DNA from: Bradyrhizobium sp. CCGB12 | Lineage (GTDB): Bacteria > Pseudomonadota > Alphaproteobacteria > Rhizobiales > Xanthobacteraceae | Reading direction: 5' to 3' | Assembly (NCBI RefSeq): GCF_024199845.1 | Contig: NZ_JANADO010000001.1 | Location: forward strand, 7,130,001-7,194,000 | Length of the DNA stretch: 64,000 nucleotides | Part shown: positions 6,903 to 16,073 of the stretch, in pieces | Layout of the letters: each line of letters opens with the position of its first letter | How positions within the stretch are numbered: the stretch's first letter is position 1 | Notes under the pieces: generated by a model | What the model was told of the DNA's origin: nothing | The model's input: only the letters and a program-made list of their open reading frames with translations | Database searches by the model: none | Made by a program: the position numbers and the translations under genes

Positions 6903-8039
6903 TTACTTGGTGTCGTTCTTGCCGTTGTCCTTGCCCTTTTTCTTGCCATTCTCCGTAGAATCCCGGTCCTTTCCATTCTCCTTGCGGCGATTGGTGAAGC
7001 GCGCATTGCCGAGGCCGGTGCCGATGGTGAGCACACCCCAGCGATCGACGTCCTGCATGAACGGCACCTCCGAGAGACCCTGAACCACGCCGTCATTGTG
7101 CATCAGGATCGCGGTATCGTGCTCGCCGATGACGGGGATGCCCTCGATCAGGCTCGCCGGCAGGTTGAACTTGCTGCTCTCCCAATTGCCCGGCAGGTTC
7201 TGCGCGCCCTTCTCGATCGAGCCGTCCGCGTTGATCACGCCGGGACAGGCGATGCCGATGAAAGGCGCGAGCTTGAAGCCTTCCTTCTCGGCCTCTGCGA
7301 TCAGCCCCTTCAGCATCTTGGTGAGGCGCTTCACCGCGCCTTCGCGCGTCGGCTCGTCGTCGGCATGACGCCACAGCTCGGAGTGCACCACCTTGGCCTT
7401 CGACAGGTCTTTCGCCTTCTTCCAATTGGTTTCCACCAGGCCGCAGCGGATGTTGGTGCCGCCGATATCGACGGCGAGGATGCTGTCATGGGCCTCGAAG
7501 ATCCAGGACGGCGCCAGATGCAGCGCGCCGAGCAGGCCAGCCTCGTCGGGGTGATGGCGGATCGGCATCAGGTCGATCTTGAAGTCCTCGGCTTTCAGGA
7601 TGATCTCGGTGCGCGCGATCGCGAGCTCGCCGAGCCGGGAATCGCGAAAACCGCCGCCGACCACGATACGCTCGGTCTTGGCCCAGGCCTTGGTCTTGAG
7701 GAAGCGGCGCGTGACGTAAGCGAGCTCCTGGGCAAAATCCTCGATCGCGCTGTGCACCACCGCAGAGGCCTCGGTGTCGTCGCCGACCAGGATGGCGTCC
7801 AGCGTCTTCTTGCTGATGTTTTCCGAGGGCTCCTTGCCGAACGGGTCCTCGCCGGTCTTGCGCAGCGGCTTGCGCCAGCGGTCGAGAATGTCGCGAAAGG
7901 CGCCCTTGCTGGCGCGGTCGCCGAGGAAGCCGTCCTCGTCCTTCAATTCGATGTTGAAACTGTCGACGTCCACCGACGGCAGCCGCTCGGCGCCGTGATG
8001 GGCGATGCCCGTCGTCTTGACCAGTTCGTCTGTTGCCAT
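6903..8039 (-). CDS. ROK-family sugar kinase-like protein with circularly permuted domain order
   Basis: All main ROK signatures can be read in this 378-residue protein, but in rotated order. Residues 1-180 contain what is normally the C-terminal half: a HHGAERLP segment like the ROK GE(I/L)GH region, GDDTEASAVVHSAIEDFAQE, then ERIVVGGGF near 127 and DEAGLLGALHLA. The normally N-terminal half follows: ATP-binding AVDIGGTNIRCG near 191, GIACPGVI near 262, the catalytic-type Asp in GEHDTAI near 308 and TIGTGLGN near 338. The protein ends in a Lys/Gly/Asn-rich tail. No CxCGxxGC zinc motif is seen. The frame is continuous, so this is not a frameshift artefact. ROK members phosphorylate glucose or amino sugars; the substrate here is unknown. 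ATG 8039 is the start. Confidence 0.8.
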   Translation of the reverse strand: MATDELVKTTGIAHHGAERLPSVDVDSFNIELKDEDGFLGDRASKGAFRDILDRWRKPLRKTGEDPFGKEPSENISKKTLDAILVGDDTEASAVVHSAIEDFAQELAYVTRRFLKTKAWAKTERIVVGGGFRDSRLGELAIARTEIILKAEDFKIDLMPIRHHPDEAGLLGALHLAPSWIFEAHDSILAVDIGGTNIRCGLVETNWKKAKDLSKAKVVHSELWRHADDEPTREGAVKRLTKMLKGLIAEAEKEGFKLAPFIGIACPGVINADGSIEKGAQNLPGNWESSKFNLPASLIEGIPVIGEHDTAILMHNDGVVQGLSEVPFMQDVDRWGVLTIGTGLGNARFTNRRKENGKDRDSTENGKKKGKDNGKNDTK

Positions 8040-8372
8040 GGGAGCCCTTGCCCGCTTACCTGTTCCGGCGGGGACAACGGCGGGGGAACCCGTTTGTTGC
8101 AAAGCTGGTCGAGATTCCGCTGAAGCTCTACAGCGCGGCCAAATCCTTCAAATCCGGGCCTTTTTCGCCGGTTTTCCTTGACTTGCCGCTGATGGCGGCT
8201 ATAAGTCCCACAGCCGGCGCGGGGCGTTTCTCGCGCCGCTTGTTTTTGCGTGGGTTTTCAAAGGGATAACTCCCCTCCCGCACAAAACGCGCATAAACCC
8301 TTAGCGACTGACAAAAAGCCGGCCCCGACGCTTCTCGTCGCGAGGCCGGGATTGAACACGGAGAAAAAAACG

Positions 8373-8759
8373 ATGTTCGCAGTCATCAAAACCGGCGGCA
8401 AGCAATACCGCGTCGTGCCGGATGATGTTCTCGAAGTAGGCAAGATCGCCGGCGAAGTCGGCACGATCGTGCAGCTGAATGAAGTGCTCGTGGTCGGCGG
8501 CGACACGCCGGTCCTGGGCGTCCCGACGGTCGCAGGCGCGTCCGTTGCGGTCGAGGTGCTTGACCACAAGCGCGGACCGAAGGTCATCGCGTTCAAGAAG
8601 CGCCGCCGCAAGAACTCGCGCCGCAAGCGCGGCTATCGCGACGAGATCACGGTTCTGCGCGTCAGCGAGATCCTGACGGACGGCGCCAAGCCCACCAAGG
8701 GCCCGCGTCCGAAGAAGGAGAAGGTGGCCAAGGAGCCCGCACAGGAAGCCGCCGAATAA
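8373..8759 (+). CDS. rplU: 50S ribosomal protein L21
   Basis: This 128-residue protein begins [14 protein letters not shown], the diagnostic L21 N-terminus, and contains [20 protein letters not shown], the basic region that contacts 23S rRNA. The family core is about 103 residues. The extra Lys/Pro/Glu-rich C-terminal tail (after ILTDGAKP) is common in Rhizobiales. The open frame extends upstream to 8250, but that part reads poorly, while a purine-rich GAGAAAAAAA stretch sits just before the ATG. It is followed by rpmA about 100 bp downstream, the conserved rplU-rpmA pair of the large subunit. Confidence 0.97.
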   Translation: MFAVIKTGGKQYRVVPDDVLEVGKIAGEVGTIVQLNEVLVVGGDTPVLGVPTVAGASVAVEVLDHKRGPKVIAFKKRRRKNSRRKRGYRDEITVLRVSEILTDGAKPTKGPRPKKEKVAKEPAQEAAE

Positions 8760-8861
8760 CGAGATTTGATCACGCCAATTCACGAATTGATGCGTGAGAA
8801 ATCGTGAAATGATTCCGTCAAGGAATTGATCTAGACATACGCAGGATTTCGGAGACGAGCC

Positions 8862-9131
8862 ATGGCTCACAAAAAAGCAGGCGGTTCATCGCGCAACGGA
8901 CGCGATTCGAAGGGCAAGCGCCTCGGCATCAAGGCGTTCGGCGGGGAGATCGTCACTCCCGGCAACATCATTGCGCGTCAGCGCGGCACCACCTGGCACC
9001 CCGGCCTTAATGTCGGCATGGGCACGGACCACACTTTGTTCGCCAAGGTTGAAGGTCGTGTTGCGTTCCAGGCCAAAGCCAACGGCCGCACCTTCGTATC
9101 GGTACTCCCGATCGCAGAGGCGGCTGAATAG
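8862..9131 (+). CDS. rpmA: 50S ribosomal protein L27
   Basis: The 89-residue protein opens [20 protein letters not shown], the classic L27 N-terminal tail that reaches toward the peptidyl-transferase centre. [17 protein letters not shown] and [12 protein letters not shown] follow. The length fits the family. There is no Firmicutes-type N-terminal cleavage sequence. A Shine-Dalgarno (GGAGACG) precedes the ATG. It follows rplU, and a strong terminator lies downstream. Confidence 0.97.
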   Translation: MAHKKAGGSSRNGRDSKGKRLGIKAFGGEIVTPGNIIARQRGTTWHPGLNVGMGTDHTLFAKVEGRVAFQAKANGRTFVSVLPIAEAAE

Positions 9132-9207
9132 ACGGTGGATCAATTTGGAGTCCGCCGGGTCCTGACCAAACCGGCGGAGTCCAGAGATCATCGAGATCGA
9201 AGGCTCC

Positions 9208-9242
9208 AAGGGGAGGCGGGAAACCGGCCTCCCCTTTTCTTT
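9208..9242 (+). terminator. Rho-independent terminator after rpmA
   Basis: The inverted repeat GGGGAGGC..GGCCTCCCC, with a GGGAAACC-type loop, is followed by TTTTCTTT. It ends the rplU-rpmA unit about 80 bp after the rpmA stop. Confidence 0.85.
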
Positions 9243-9283
9243 GACTTGCTCACTTTGACTTAGTGACTTTCCAGGAGCCGGAC

Positions 9284-9877
9284 ATGTTGCAGGATTTCTC
9301 GAGCGCGACCTTGCAGGAGGCGAGACCGAACGTCGTCGCCACCGAGCGACTGACCTTGCGGCGGCCGACACTCGCCGACGTCAGGACCATCGCCCACCTC
9401 GCCAACGACCGCCGCATCGCGGAAAACACCCGCCGCCTCCCGCATCCCTATTCGCAGGACGACGCCGTCGCGTTCGTCCGCGCCACCGCCGCGCTCGGCA
9501 GCGAGACCGTGTTCCTGATCGAGCACGACACCGGGCCGGTCGGCATGGTCGGCATCGACTGCTCCACGCCCGACAATGCCGAGCTCGGCTACTGGCTCGG
9601 CGTCGAGCATTGGGGCCAGGGCTTTGCCACCGAGGCCGCGCGCGGCGCGATCGATTTCTTCTTCGAGGAATTCGAGGACGACCATCTCTATGCCGGCGCG
9701 CGCGTCACCAACCCGGCCTCGCGCAAGGTGCTGGAGAAGTGCGGCTTCCAGTGGAGCGGCGTCCAGCTGCACCGCTTCCTGGCGCTGGGATCCTCCACGC
9801 CGGTCGATTGCTTCCGCCTCTCGCGCGGCGTGTGGGCGTCGCTGAAGAGCTGGAGCAGCGCGAGGAGGGTGCGGTAG
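9284..9877 (+). CDS. GNAT-family N-acetyltransferase (RimJ/RimL-like)
   Basis: The 197-residue protein fits the Acetyltransf_3 (RimJ/RimL) subgroup. It opens with TERLTLRRPTLADV, has the central AELGYWLGVEHWGQGFATEA acetyl-CoA loop (the pyrophosphate-binding Q/RxxG/A region), and later NPASRKVLEKCGF, the motif B helix that follows acceptor binding. Enzymes of this group acetylate N-termini of ribosomal proteins or various amines; the substrate here is unknown. ATG 9284 is preferred to GTG 9263 because AGGAG lies six bases upstream of it. It follows the rpmA terminator, so it has its own promoter. Confidence 0.9.
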   Translation: MLQDFSSATLQEARPNVVATERLTLRRPTLADVRTIAHLANDRRIAENTRRLPHPYSQDDAVAFVRATAALGSETVFLIEHDTGPVGMVGIDCSTPDNAELGYWLGVEHWGQGFATEAARGAIDFFFEEFEDDHLYAGARVTNPASRKVLEKCGFQWSGVQLHRFLALGSSTPVDCFRLSRGVWASLKSWSSARRVR

Positions 9878-9894
9878 CCCCAACTCCTCCCGCG

Positions 9895-10060
9895 TGTCGT
9901 CCTGGCGAAGGCCAGGACCCGTTACCCCGACTGTCGTCGTGCGAAGGCTCCCACTCCGATTCTTCGCCAAACTTCTTCCTGGGGGTATGGGTCCCGGATC
10001 AGCGCTCCGCTCCAGACAACGCTGCGCGTTGTCGGGAGCTGCGCTTGTCCGGGACGACGG
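9895..10060. repeat. Long palindromic intergenic repeat (family B), copy 1
   Basis: It begins GTCGTCCTGGCGAAGGCCAG and ends TTGTCCGGGACGAC, so its termini are inverted repeats. Its inner part has TTCGCCAAACTTCTTCCTGG and a GGGTATGGGTCCCGG segment. The same layout recurs at 12873-12992 and 42571-42697. This copy carries extra GCTCCGCTCC / TTGTCGGGAGC palindromes near its 3' end. Confidence 0.7.
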
Positions 10061-10079
10061 CGAGATTAATCGATCGACC

Positions 10080-11024
10080 TCAAGCCGGCGGATTCACCGG
10101 CTCGCTCTCGCGGCCCAGATCGCGCTCACGCAGATAGATATAGAATCCCGCGCCGATGATGATGGCCGCGCCGACGATGGTGGCGACCTCCGGCACGTCG
10201 CCAAACACGACGAAACCGAAGATCACGGCCCAGACGATCATCGAATATTGGTAGGGCACGACGACGCTGGCCGGCGCGAGCTTCAGCGATCGGTTGACGC
10301 AGAACAGCGCGGTGACCGAAACACATCCCGCCAGCGCGAAGATCACGAGGCTGCCTGATGTCGGCGGCACCCAGTGAAATGCCGACAGCACGGCACCCAG
10401 TGAAAACGTGCCGACGAATTGCGAGGACGCCATCACGATGTCGGGCGTCTTGCGCAAGCTGCGCGTGATCAGCATCAGGGTCGCGAAGGACAGGCTGCCG
10501 CCGAGCGCGATCAGCGCCGGCAGGCTGACGGTCTGCGCGGAAGGGCGCAGTGCGATCAGGACGCCGCAGAAGCCGATCAGGATCGCGGTCCAGCGCCGCC
10601 AGCCGACCTTCTCCCCTAAGAAGATCGCCGACATCGCGGTGACGAAGATCGGACCGGCGAGATAATAGGTGATGACGTCGGCGAGCGGCAGGTAGACGGT
10701 CGCGAGGAAGAACGCGGCGACCTCGAGCGTCGACAGCACGACGCGAAACAGCTGCAGGCGCGGCCGCTCCAGATGCAGGAACTGATGACGCTGCGTCCAG
10801 ATCAGCGGCGACAGCAGCAGCAGCGCGGCGCAGGCGCGCAGGAACAGCAGCTGCCCGACCGAATACGTCCCGACCAGGAACTTGCCCATGGCATCGCCGA
10901 ACGAGAACATGAAGATCGACAGCACCATCAGCGCGATGCCGGCAAGGCGCGCGGAGCGGTCGTCATAGGCGGAGAGATTCTTGAAGAAGGGCATTGAACC
11001 GGTCGGACTATGAGAGGTCGTCAT
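10080..11024 (-). CDS. EamA/DMT-family transporter
   Basis: About 304-314 residues with ten predicted helices in two EamA halves. The first half includes LMVLSIFMFSFGDAMGKFLV and FLRACAALLLL; the second half includes VPYQYSMIVWAVIFGFVVFG, typical of EamA exporters. It ends in a short charged tail (LRERDLGRESEPVNPPA). The substrate is unknown; family members export amino acids, nucleobases or other metabolites. The reading frame continues upstream into a palindromic repeat that encodes a RSNPDYFRRSTLDCFA-type sequence, which is repeat DNA and not protein. The true start is ATG 11024 at the repeat edge or ATG 10994. Neither has a good Shine-Dalgarno. Confidence 0.88.
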   Translation of the reverse strand: MTTSHSPTGSMPFFKNLSAYDDRSARLAGIALMVLSIFMFSFGDAMGKFLVGTYSVGQLLFLRACAALLLLSPLIWTQRHQFLHLERPRLQLFRVVLSTLEVAAFFLATVYLPLADVITYYLAGPIFVTAMSAIFLGEKVGWRRWTAILIGFCGVLIALRPSAQTVSLPALIALGGSLSFATLMLITRSLRKTPDIVMASSQFVGTFSLGAVLSAFHWVPPTSGSLVIFALAGCVSVTALFCVNRSLKLAPASVVVPYQYSMIVWAVIFGFVVFGDVPEVATIVGAAIIIGAGFYIYLRERDLGRESEPVNPPA

Positions 11025-11104
11025 TGCGAGCGAAGCGAAGCAATCCAGAGTGCTTCGGCGGAAATAGTCTGGATTGCTTCGTCGCTTCGCTCCTCGCAAC
11101 GACG
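11019..11104. repeat. Palindromic repeat CGTCATTGCGAG..CGCAACGACG (family A), copy 1
   Basis: The left arm is CGTCATTGCGAGCGAAGCGA followed by AGCAATCCAGA. The right arm is its near reverse complement TCTGGATTGCTTCGTCGC..CTCGCAACGACG. It lies between the EamA and MaoC genes and overlaps the likely start of the EamA gene. Confidence 0.85.
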
Positions 11105-11250
11105 GGAGGAGAGAGCGTCGAAAACCCGGCGACTAGAGCCGCTTGCCGTCGTTTTAATGACGTGAGCGAGCGCGACAAGCCCGCGCAAGTCGAATTGAAC
11201 GGATTGTCGCACTCTTCGCATCGCGGTAGCGATAAGCGCCCCACCGATAA

Positions 11251-11745
11251 ATGAGCATGGACATGACCGACTTCGATCCGACCCAGCACCGCATGATCCC
11301 CACGCAACGCTGGTTTGAGGATTTCATGGTCGGCGAACGCTTCGTGCTGCCGAGCCGGACCCAGACCTCGGCGGTGTTCGCGGCGTTCCAGACCGCGAGC
11401 GGCGACACTCACCCCGTGCACTACGACGTGGAATATTGCCGCGCCCGCGGCATGCCGCATCTGCTCGCCCACGGTTTTCAGACCCTGATCCACACCGCGC
11501 CCGGCGCCGGGCTGTTTCCGTTCATGGTCGAGGAGTCCCTGGTCGGCTTCCTCGAGCAGTCGAGCCGGTTCCTCAAACCCGTGTTTGCCGACGACACGCT
11601 CTATCCGGCGCTCGAGGTCACCGAGCTGGCGCCGGGCCGCACGACCGGAGCGGTGACGCTTGGAAGCACCGTATTCAACCAGCGCAAGGAGCTGGTGCTG
11701 GAGGGCATGCAGAAATTCCTGATCCGGAGGCGACCGGCTGGTTAA
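11251..11745 (+). CDS. MaoC-family dehydratase (hotdog fold)
   Basis: This 164-residue single-hotdog protein has the hydratase-2 motif as SGDTHPVHYDVEYCR followed by LLAHGFQT. The Asp and His of GDTHPVH correspond to the catalytic pair that adds or removes water across the double bond of enoyl-CoA. It is cytoplasmic. Related enzymes act in fatty-acid or PHA metabolism or in mesaconyl-type CoA pathways; no neighbour here narrows the substrate. It is divergent from the EamA gene and about 80 bp upstream of obgE on the same strand. Confidence 0.88.
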   Translation: MSMDMTDFDPTQHRMIPTQRWFEDFMVGERFVLPSRTQTSAVFAAFQTASGDTHPVHYDVEYCRARGMPHLLAHGFQTLIHTAPGAGLFPFMVEESLVGFLEQSSRFLKPVFADDTLYPALEVTELAPGRTTGAVTLGSTVFNQRKELVLEGMQKFLIRRRPAG

Positions 11746-12870
<1,125 letters not shown>

Positions 12871-12872
12871 CT

Positions 12873-12992
12873 GTCGTCCCGGCAGAGCCCGGGACCCATA
12901 CGCCGCAGCAATAGTTTTGCGAAGACTCGGAGTTACCAGCTCGTTCTACAACCACTCCCTGTGGTTATGGGTCCCGGCCTTCGCCGGAACGA
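12873..12992. repeat. Long palindromic intergenic repeat (family B), copy 2
   Basis: It begins GTCGTCCCGGCAGAGCCCGG GACCCATA and ends TTATGGGTCCCGGCCTTCGC CGGAACGAC. The termini pair with each other. It lies between obgE and the sulfatase-type gene. Confidence 0.7.
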
Positions 12993-13090
12993 CATGGAAT
13001 ATGCGGCCACAGGGACACGCCTCGCTGATAGCTTGTCATCGCCGTCTTGATAGCGCAGCATCGCATCATCAAGAAACGACAGGACGACGC

Positions 13091-14725
13091 ATGGCGCGCG
13101 CGAAGAACGTTCTCTGGATCATGTGCGACCAGCTTCGCTATGATTACCTCGGCTGCACCGGCCATCCCACGCTAAAGACACCGAACATCGACGCCATGGC
13201 CAAGCGTGGCGTGCTGTTCAGCAAAGCGTATGTGCAATCGCCGATCTGCGGCCCGTCGCGGATGTCGTTCTACACCGGCCGCTACATGCGCTCGCACGGC
13301 TCGCACTGGAACGGCTGGCCGTTGCGTGTCGGCGAGCCCACCCTCGGCGATCATCTCAAGAAAATCGGCGTGCGCAACGTGCTGGTCGGCAAGACCCACA
13401 TGGCGCCTGATATCGAAGGCATGAAGGCGCTCGGCATCCCCCCGGAATCTGTCATCGGCGTGCACGTCGCCGAATGCGGGTTCGAGCCCTATGAGCGCGA
13501 CGACGGCCTGCATCCGACCGGCCGGCCGCGGCCGAAATACGACGAATATCTGCGACAGCAGGGCTTTGAAGCCACCAACCCCTGGGAGCATTGGGCCAAT
13601 TCCGGCGCGGCCGACGACGGCTCGTTGCAGAACGGCTGGCTGCTGGTGCATGCCGACAAGGCCGCGCGCGTGCCGGACGAGCACTCCGAGACGCCCTACA
13701 TGACGCGGCGCGCCATGGATTTCATCAGCGAGGCCGAGACCGACGGTCGGCCGTGGTGCCTGCATCTATCCTACATCAAGCCGCACTGGCCCTATATCGC
13801 GCCCGAGCCCTATGCGAGCATGTATTCGACGGATGACATGATCCCGGTGATCCGCTCCGACCGCGAGCGGCAGAATCCGCATCCCGTGTTCGGCGCCTAC
13901 ATGGACATGCGCTATTCCCGCAACATGGCGCGCGACGATGCCCGCGAGAAGGTGATCCCGACCTATATGGGTCTGATCACCCAGATCGACGACCAGATGG
14001 GCGTGCTGATGAAGTTTCTGGAGGCGCGCGGCCTGCTGGACACCACGATGATCGTGTTTACCTCCGATCACGGCGACTATCTCGGCGATCACTGGATGGG
14101 GGAGAAGGATCTGTTCCACGAGCAGTCGGCAAAAATTCCGCTGATCATCATCGATCCTTTCAACGAAGCCGACGCCACGCGCGGCACGCGCAATGACGCG
14201 CTGGTGGAAGGCATCGACCTCGCGCCGACCTTCGTCGATTATTTCGGCGGCAAGGTGCCCGGCCACATCCTCGAAGGACGCTCGCTGCTGCCGTTGCTCC
14301 GTGGTCCCACGCCGCCGGATTGGCGCAAGGTGGCATTCTCGGAATACGACTACGCCATGCAGGACGTGCGGCTGAAGCTGAACCAGCCGATCGAGCGCTG
14401 CCGCCTGTTCATGGTGTTCGACGGCCGCTGGAAATACATCCATGCCTCCGGCTTCCGCCCGATGCTGTACGATCTCGAAACCGACCCGGAGGAATACGTC
14501 GATCGCGGCGACGACCCTGATTGCACCGGCGTCATCGCGCGGCTTCAAGCCGAGCTGTTCGACTGGGCGCTGCATCCGAACGACCACATCACCACCCCGC
14601 GCGAGAAGATCGCGGCCTATGCCGACAACCAGCTCCAGGTGAAGGGCGGTGTTTTGATCGGCATCTGGGACGAAGCCGAACTCGCGGCGATCAAGGACGG
14701 CATCGCGCAGCGCGCGAAGATGTAA
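13091..14725 (+). CDS. Sulfatase / phosphonate monoester hydrolase-type enzyme
   Basis: The 544-residue protein belongs to the alkaline phosphatase superfamily. It has the N-terminal metal-site motif WIMCDQLRYDYLG, the C-x-P-S-R formylglycine site in PICGPSRMSFYTGRY near residue 57, TSDHGDYLGDH near 320 and a conserved KDLFHEQSAKIPLI segment. The Cys is oxidised to formylglycine, the catalytic nucleophile that attacks sulfate or phosphonate esters. The LRYDYLG and GDYLGDHWMGEK details resemble rhizobial phosphonate monoester hydrolases, but choline-sulfatase-like activity cannot be excluded. No signal peptide is present. The long upstream frame is repeat-derived; ATG 13091 follows AGGACGACGC. 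The next gene is a convergent Bug protein. Confidence 0.88.
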   Translation: MARAKNVLWIMCDQLRYDYLGCTGHPTLKTPNIDAMAKRGVLFSKAYVQSPICGPSRMSFYTGRYMRSHGSHWNGWPLRVGEPTLGDHLKKIGVRNVLVGKTHMAPDIEGMKALGIPPESVIGVHVAECGFEPYERDDGLHPTGRPRPKYDEYLRQQGFEATNPWEHWANSGAADDGSLQNGWLLVHADKAARVPDEHSETPYMTRRAMDFISEAETDGRPWCLHLSYIKPHWPYIAPEPYASMYSTDDMIPVIRSDRERQNPHPVFGAYMDMRYSRNMARDDAREKVIPTYMGLITQIDDQMGVLMKFLEARGLLDTTMIVFTSDHGDYLGDHWMGEKDLFHEQSAKIPLIIIDPFNEADATRGTRNDALVEGIDLAPTFVDYFGGKVPGHILEGRSLLPLLRGPTPPDWRKVAFSEYDYAMQDVRLKLNQPIERCRLFMVFDGRWKYIHASGFRPMLYDLETDPEEYVDRGDDPDCTGVIARLQAELFDWALHPNDHITTPREKIAAYADNQLQVKGGVLIGIWDEAELAAIKDGIAQRAKM

Positions 14726-14739
14726 GTCTTGCTTCGCTT

Positions 14740-14785
14740 CGCCTCTCCCCGCCTGCGGGGAGAGGCCGACGCGCGCAGCGCATCA
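14740..14785. repeat. Short palindrome CTCTCCCCGCCTGCGGGGAGAG with CGACGCGCGCAGCGC tail
   Basis: CCTCTCCCC and GGGGAGAGG form a perfect stem just after the sulfatase-type gene stop. It resembles the left part of the longer element at 25936-26085 and may also act as a bidirectional 3' end. Confidence 0.6.
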
Positions 14786-14812
14786 TCGATTCAATCGAAA
14801 ATCCATCCACGT

Positions 14813-14899
14813 CGTCATTGCGAGCGCAGCGAAGCAATCCAGAATCTCTCCGCGGAGGGACTCTGGATTGCTTCGTCGCAAGAGCTCCTCGCAATGACG
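14813..14899. repeat. Palindromic repeat (family A), copy 2
   Basis: CGTCATTGCGAGCGCAGCGA AGCAATCCAGA on the left mirrors CTGGATTGCTTCGTCGCAAG AGCTCCTCGCAATGACG on the right. It lies between the convergent sulfatase-type and Bug protein genes. Confidence 0.85.
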
Positions 14900-14910
14900 G
14901 GAGGAGAGAC

Positions 14911-15876
14911 TCAATTCTCGATCTTGTATCCCGTCGCCTTGACGATCGGCTGCCACAACGCCGTGTTCGCGGCGAGCTCTTTCGACAGCCCGTCCGCGGT
15001 GCTGCCGACCAGAATGAGCCCGATCGCGGTGAGCTTCTCCTTCACCTCGGGCTTGGCGAGCGCGGCGCTCGCGGCTGCACCGAGCCTGCTGGCGAAGTCC
15101 GGCGGGCTGCCGGCGGGAAGCCACATGCCGTACCAGGCATCCGCGACGAGATCGATGCCGCTCTCCTTCAGCGTCGGCACCTCGGGCGCGAAGGGCGAAC
15201 GCTCTGCACTGCTGACCGCGACGATCTTCACGCCCTTGGCGCGATGCTGTGGCAGTGCATCCGCCAGCGTCGTGATGCCGAACGAGATGTGGCCGCCGAC
15301 GAGGTCGTTGAGGATCGGCGCACTGCCGCGATAGGGCACGCGGGTCAGGGGAATGCCAAGATCCTTCTCGAGCTTGGAGCCCATGAAATGCGGGATGGTG
15401 CCGTTGCTCGGCACGCCGAACGACGTCTTGTCCGGATGCGCCTTGAGCCACGTCACAAAGCTCCTGAAATCGGTGGCGTCGACCGTCGGGTTGATTACCA
15501 GCGCGAATTCGAACCGCGCCAGCAGCGAGACCGGCAGGAAGTCCTTGGCCGTATCGAAGCTCGGTGTCGTCTCCACCATCGGCAGCAAGTACATCGTCGG
15601 CCCCGTCGTCACCAGCACCATGCTGCCGTCGGCGCTCGCGCCTTTCACCGCCTTGATGCCGATCAGGCCGTCGCCACCGGTGCGGTTCTCGACCACGATG
15701 GTCCTTTGCAGAACCGGCGCCATCTCCTGCGCGATCAGCCGGCACAACGTATCGCCGCCAGCTCCGGCTGCGAACGGGAAGATGACCTTTGTCAGCCCAG
15801 CCTGGGCTTGCGCGCCGCCCGCCGGCGCCAGGAACGGAAGACCCAGACATCCGGCCACGAATTTGCGGCGATCCAT
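14911..15876 (-). CDS. Bug-family solute-binding protein
   Basis: A 321-residue periplasmic receptor of the Bug/TctC type. The export signal is [20 protein letters not shown] ending in AQAQ, with a Tat-like RRKF at the start. The mature protein has [20 protein letters not shown] and [17 protein letters not shown], the first two conserved Bug loops, then [15 protein letters not shown] and [16 protein letters not shown]. It likely binds a carboxylate, but the ligand is unreadable. ATG 15876 is chosen over the longer frame because GAAAGAGGAAACG precedes it and the signal peptide begins there. No TctAB genes are adjacent. Its DNA composition matches its surroundings. Confidence 0.9.
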   Translation of the reverse strand: MDRRKFVAGCLGLPFLAPAGGAQAQAGLTKVIFPFAAGAGGDTLCRLIAQEMAPVLQRTIVVENRTGGDGLIGIKAVKGASADGSMVLVTTGPTMYLLPMVETTPSFDTAKDFLPVSLLARFEFALVINPTVDATDFRSFVTWLKAHPDKTSFGVPSNGTIPHFMGSKLEKDLGIPLTRVPYRGSAPILNDLVGGHISFGITTLADALPQHRAKGVKIVAVSSAERSPFAPEVPTLKESGIDLVADAWYGMWLPAGSPPDFASRLGAAASAALAKPEVKEKLTAIGLILVGSTADGLSKELAANTALWQPIVKATGYKIEN

Positions 15877-16073
15877 TCGTTTCCTCTTTCGGCTCGTTAT
15901 CGTTGGCCGCAATTAGAGCCAGGCGGACGCCCGACACAAGGCCGACATGCGCCGTTTACCATGCCGGCTGCCTTGCGCCGGTCACCATCCTGCTGCAAAA
16001 GCAGGCTCATCGGCGCCGCCTGTCGCTCCGCCGTTTCCCGAGCAACTCGCATCCAGCGCCAACACAAATACAC

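Noticed and set aside
6903-8039. Frameshift or misassembly as the cause of the rotated ROK motif order
   Set aside because: A single 379-codon frame carries every motif without interruption, and codon use is the same in both halves.
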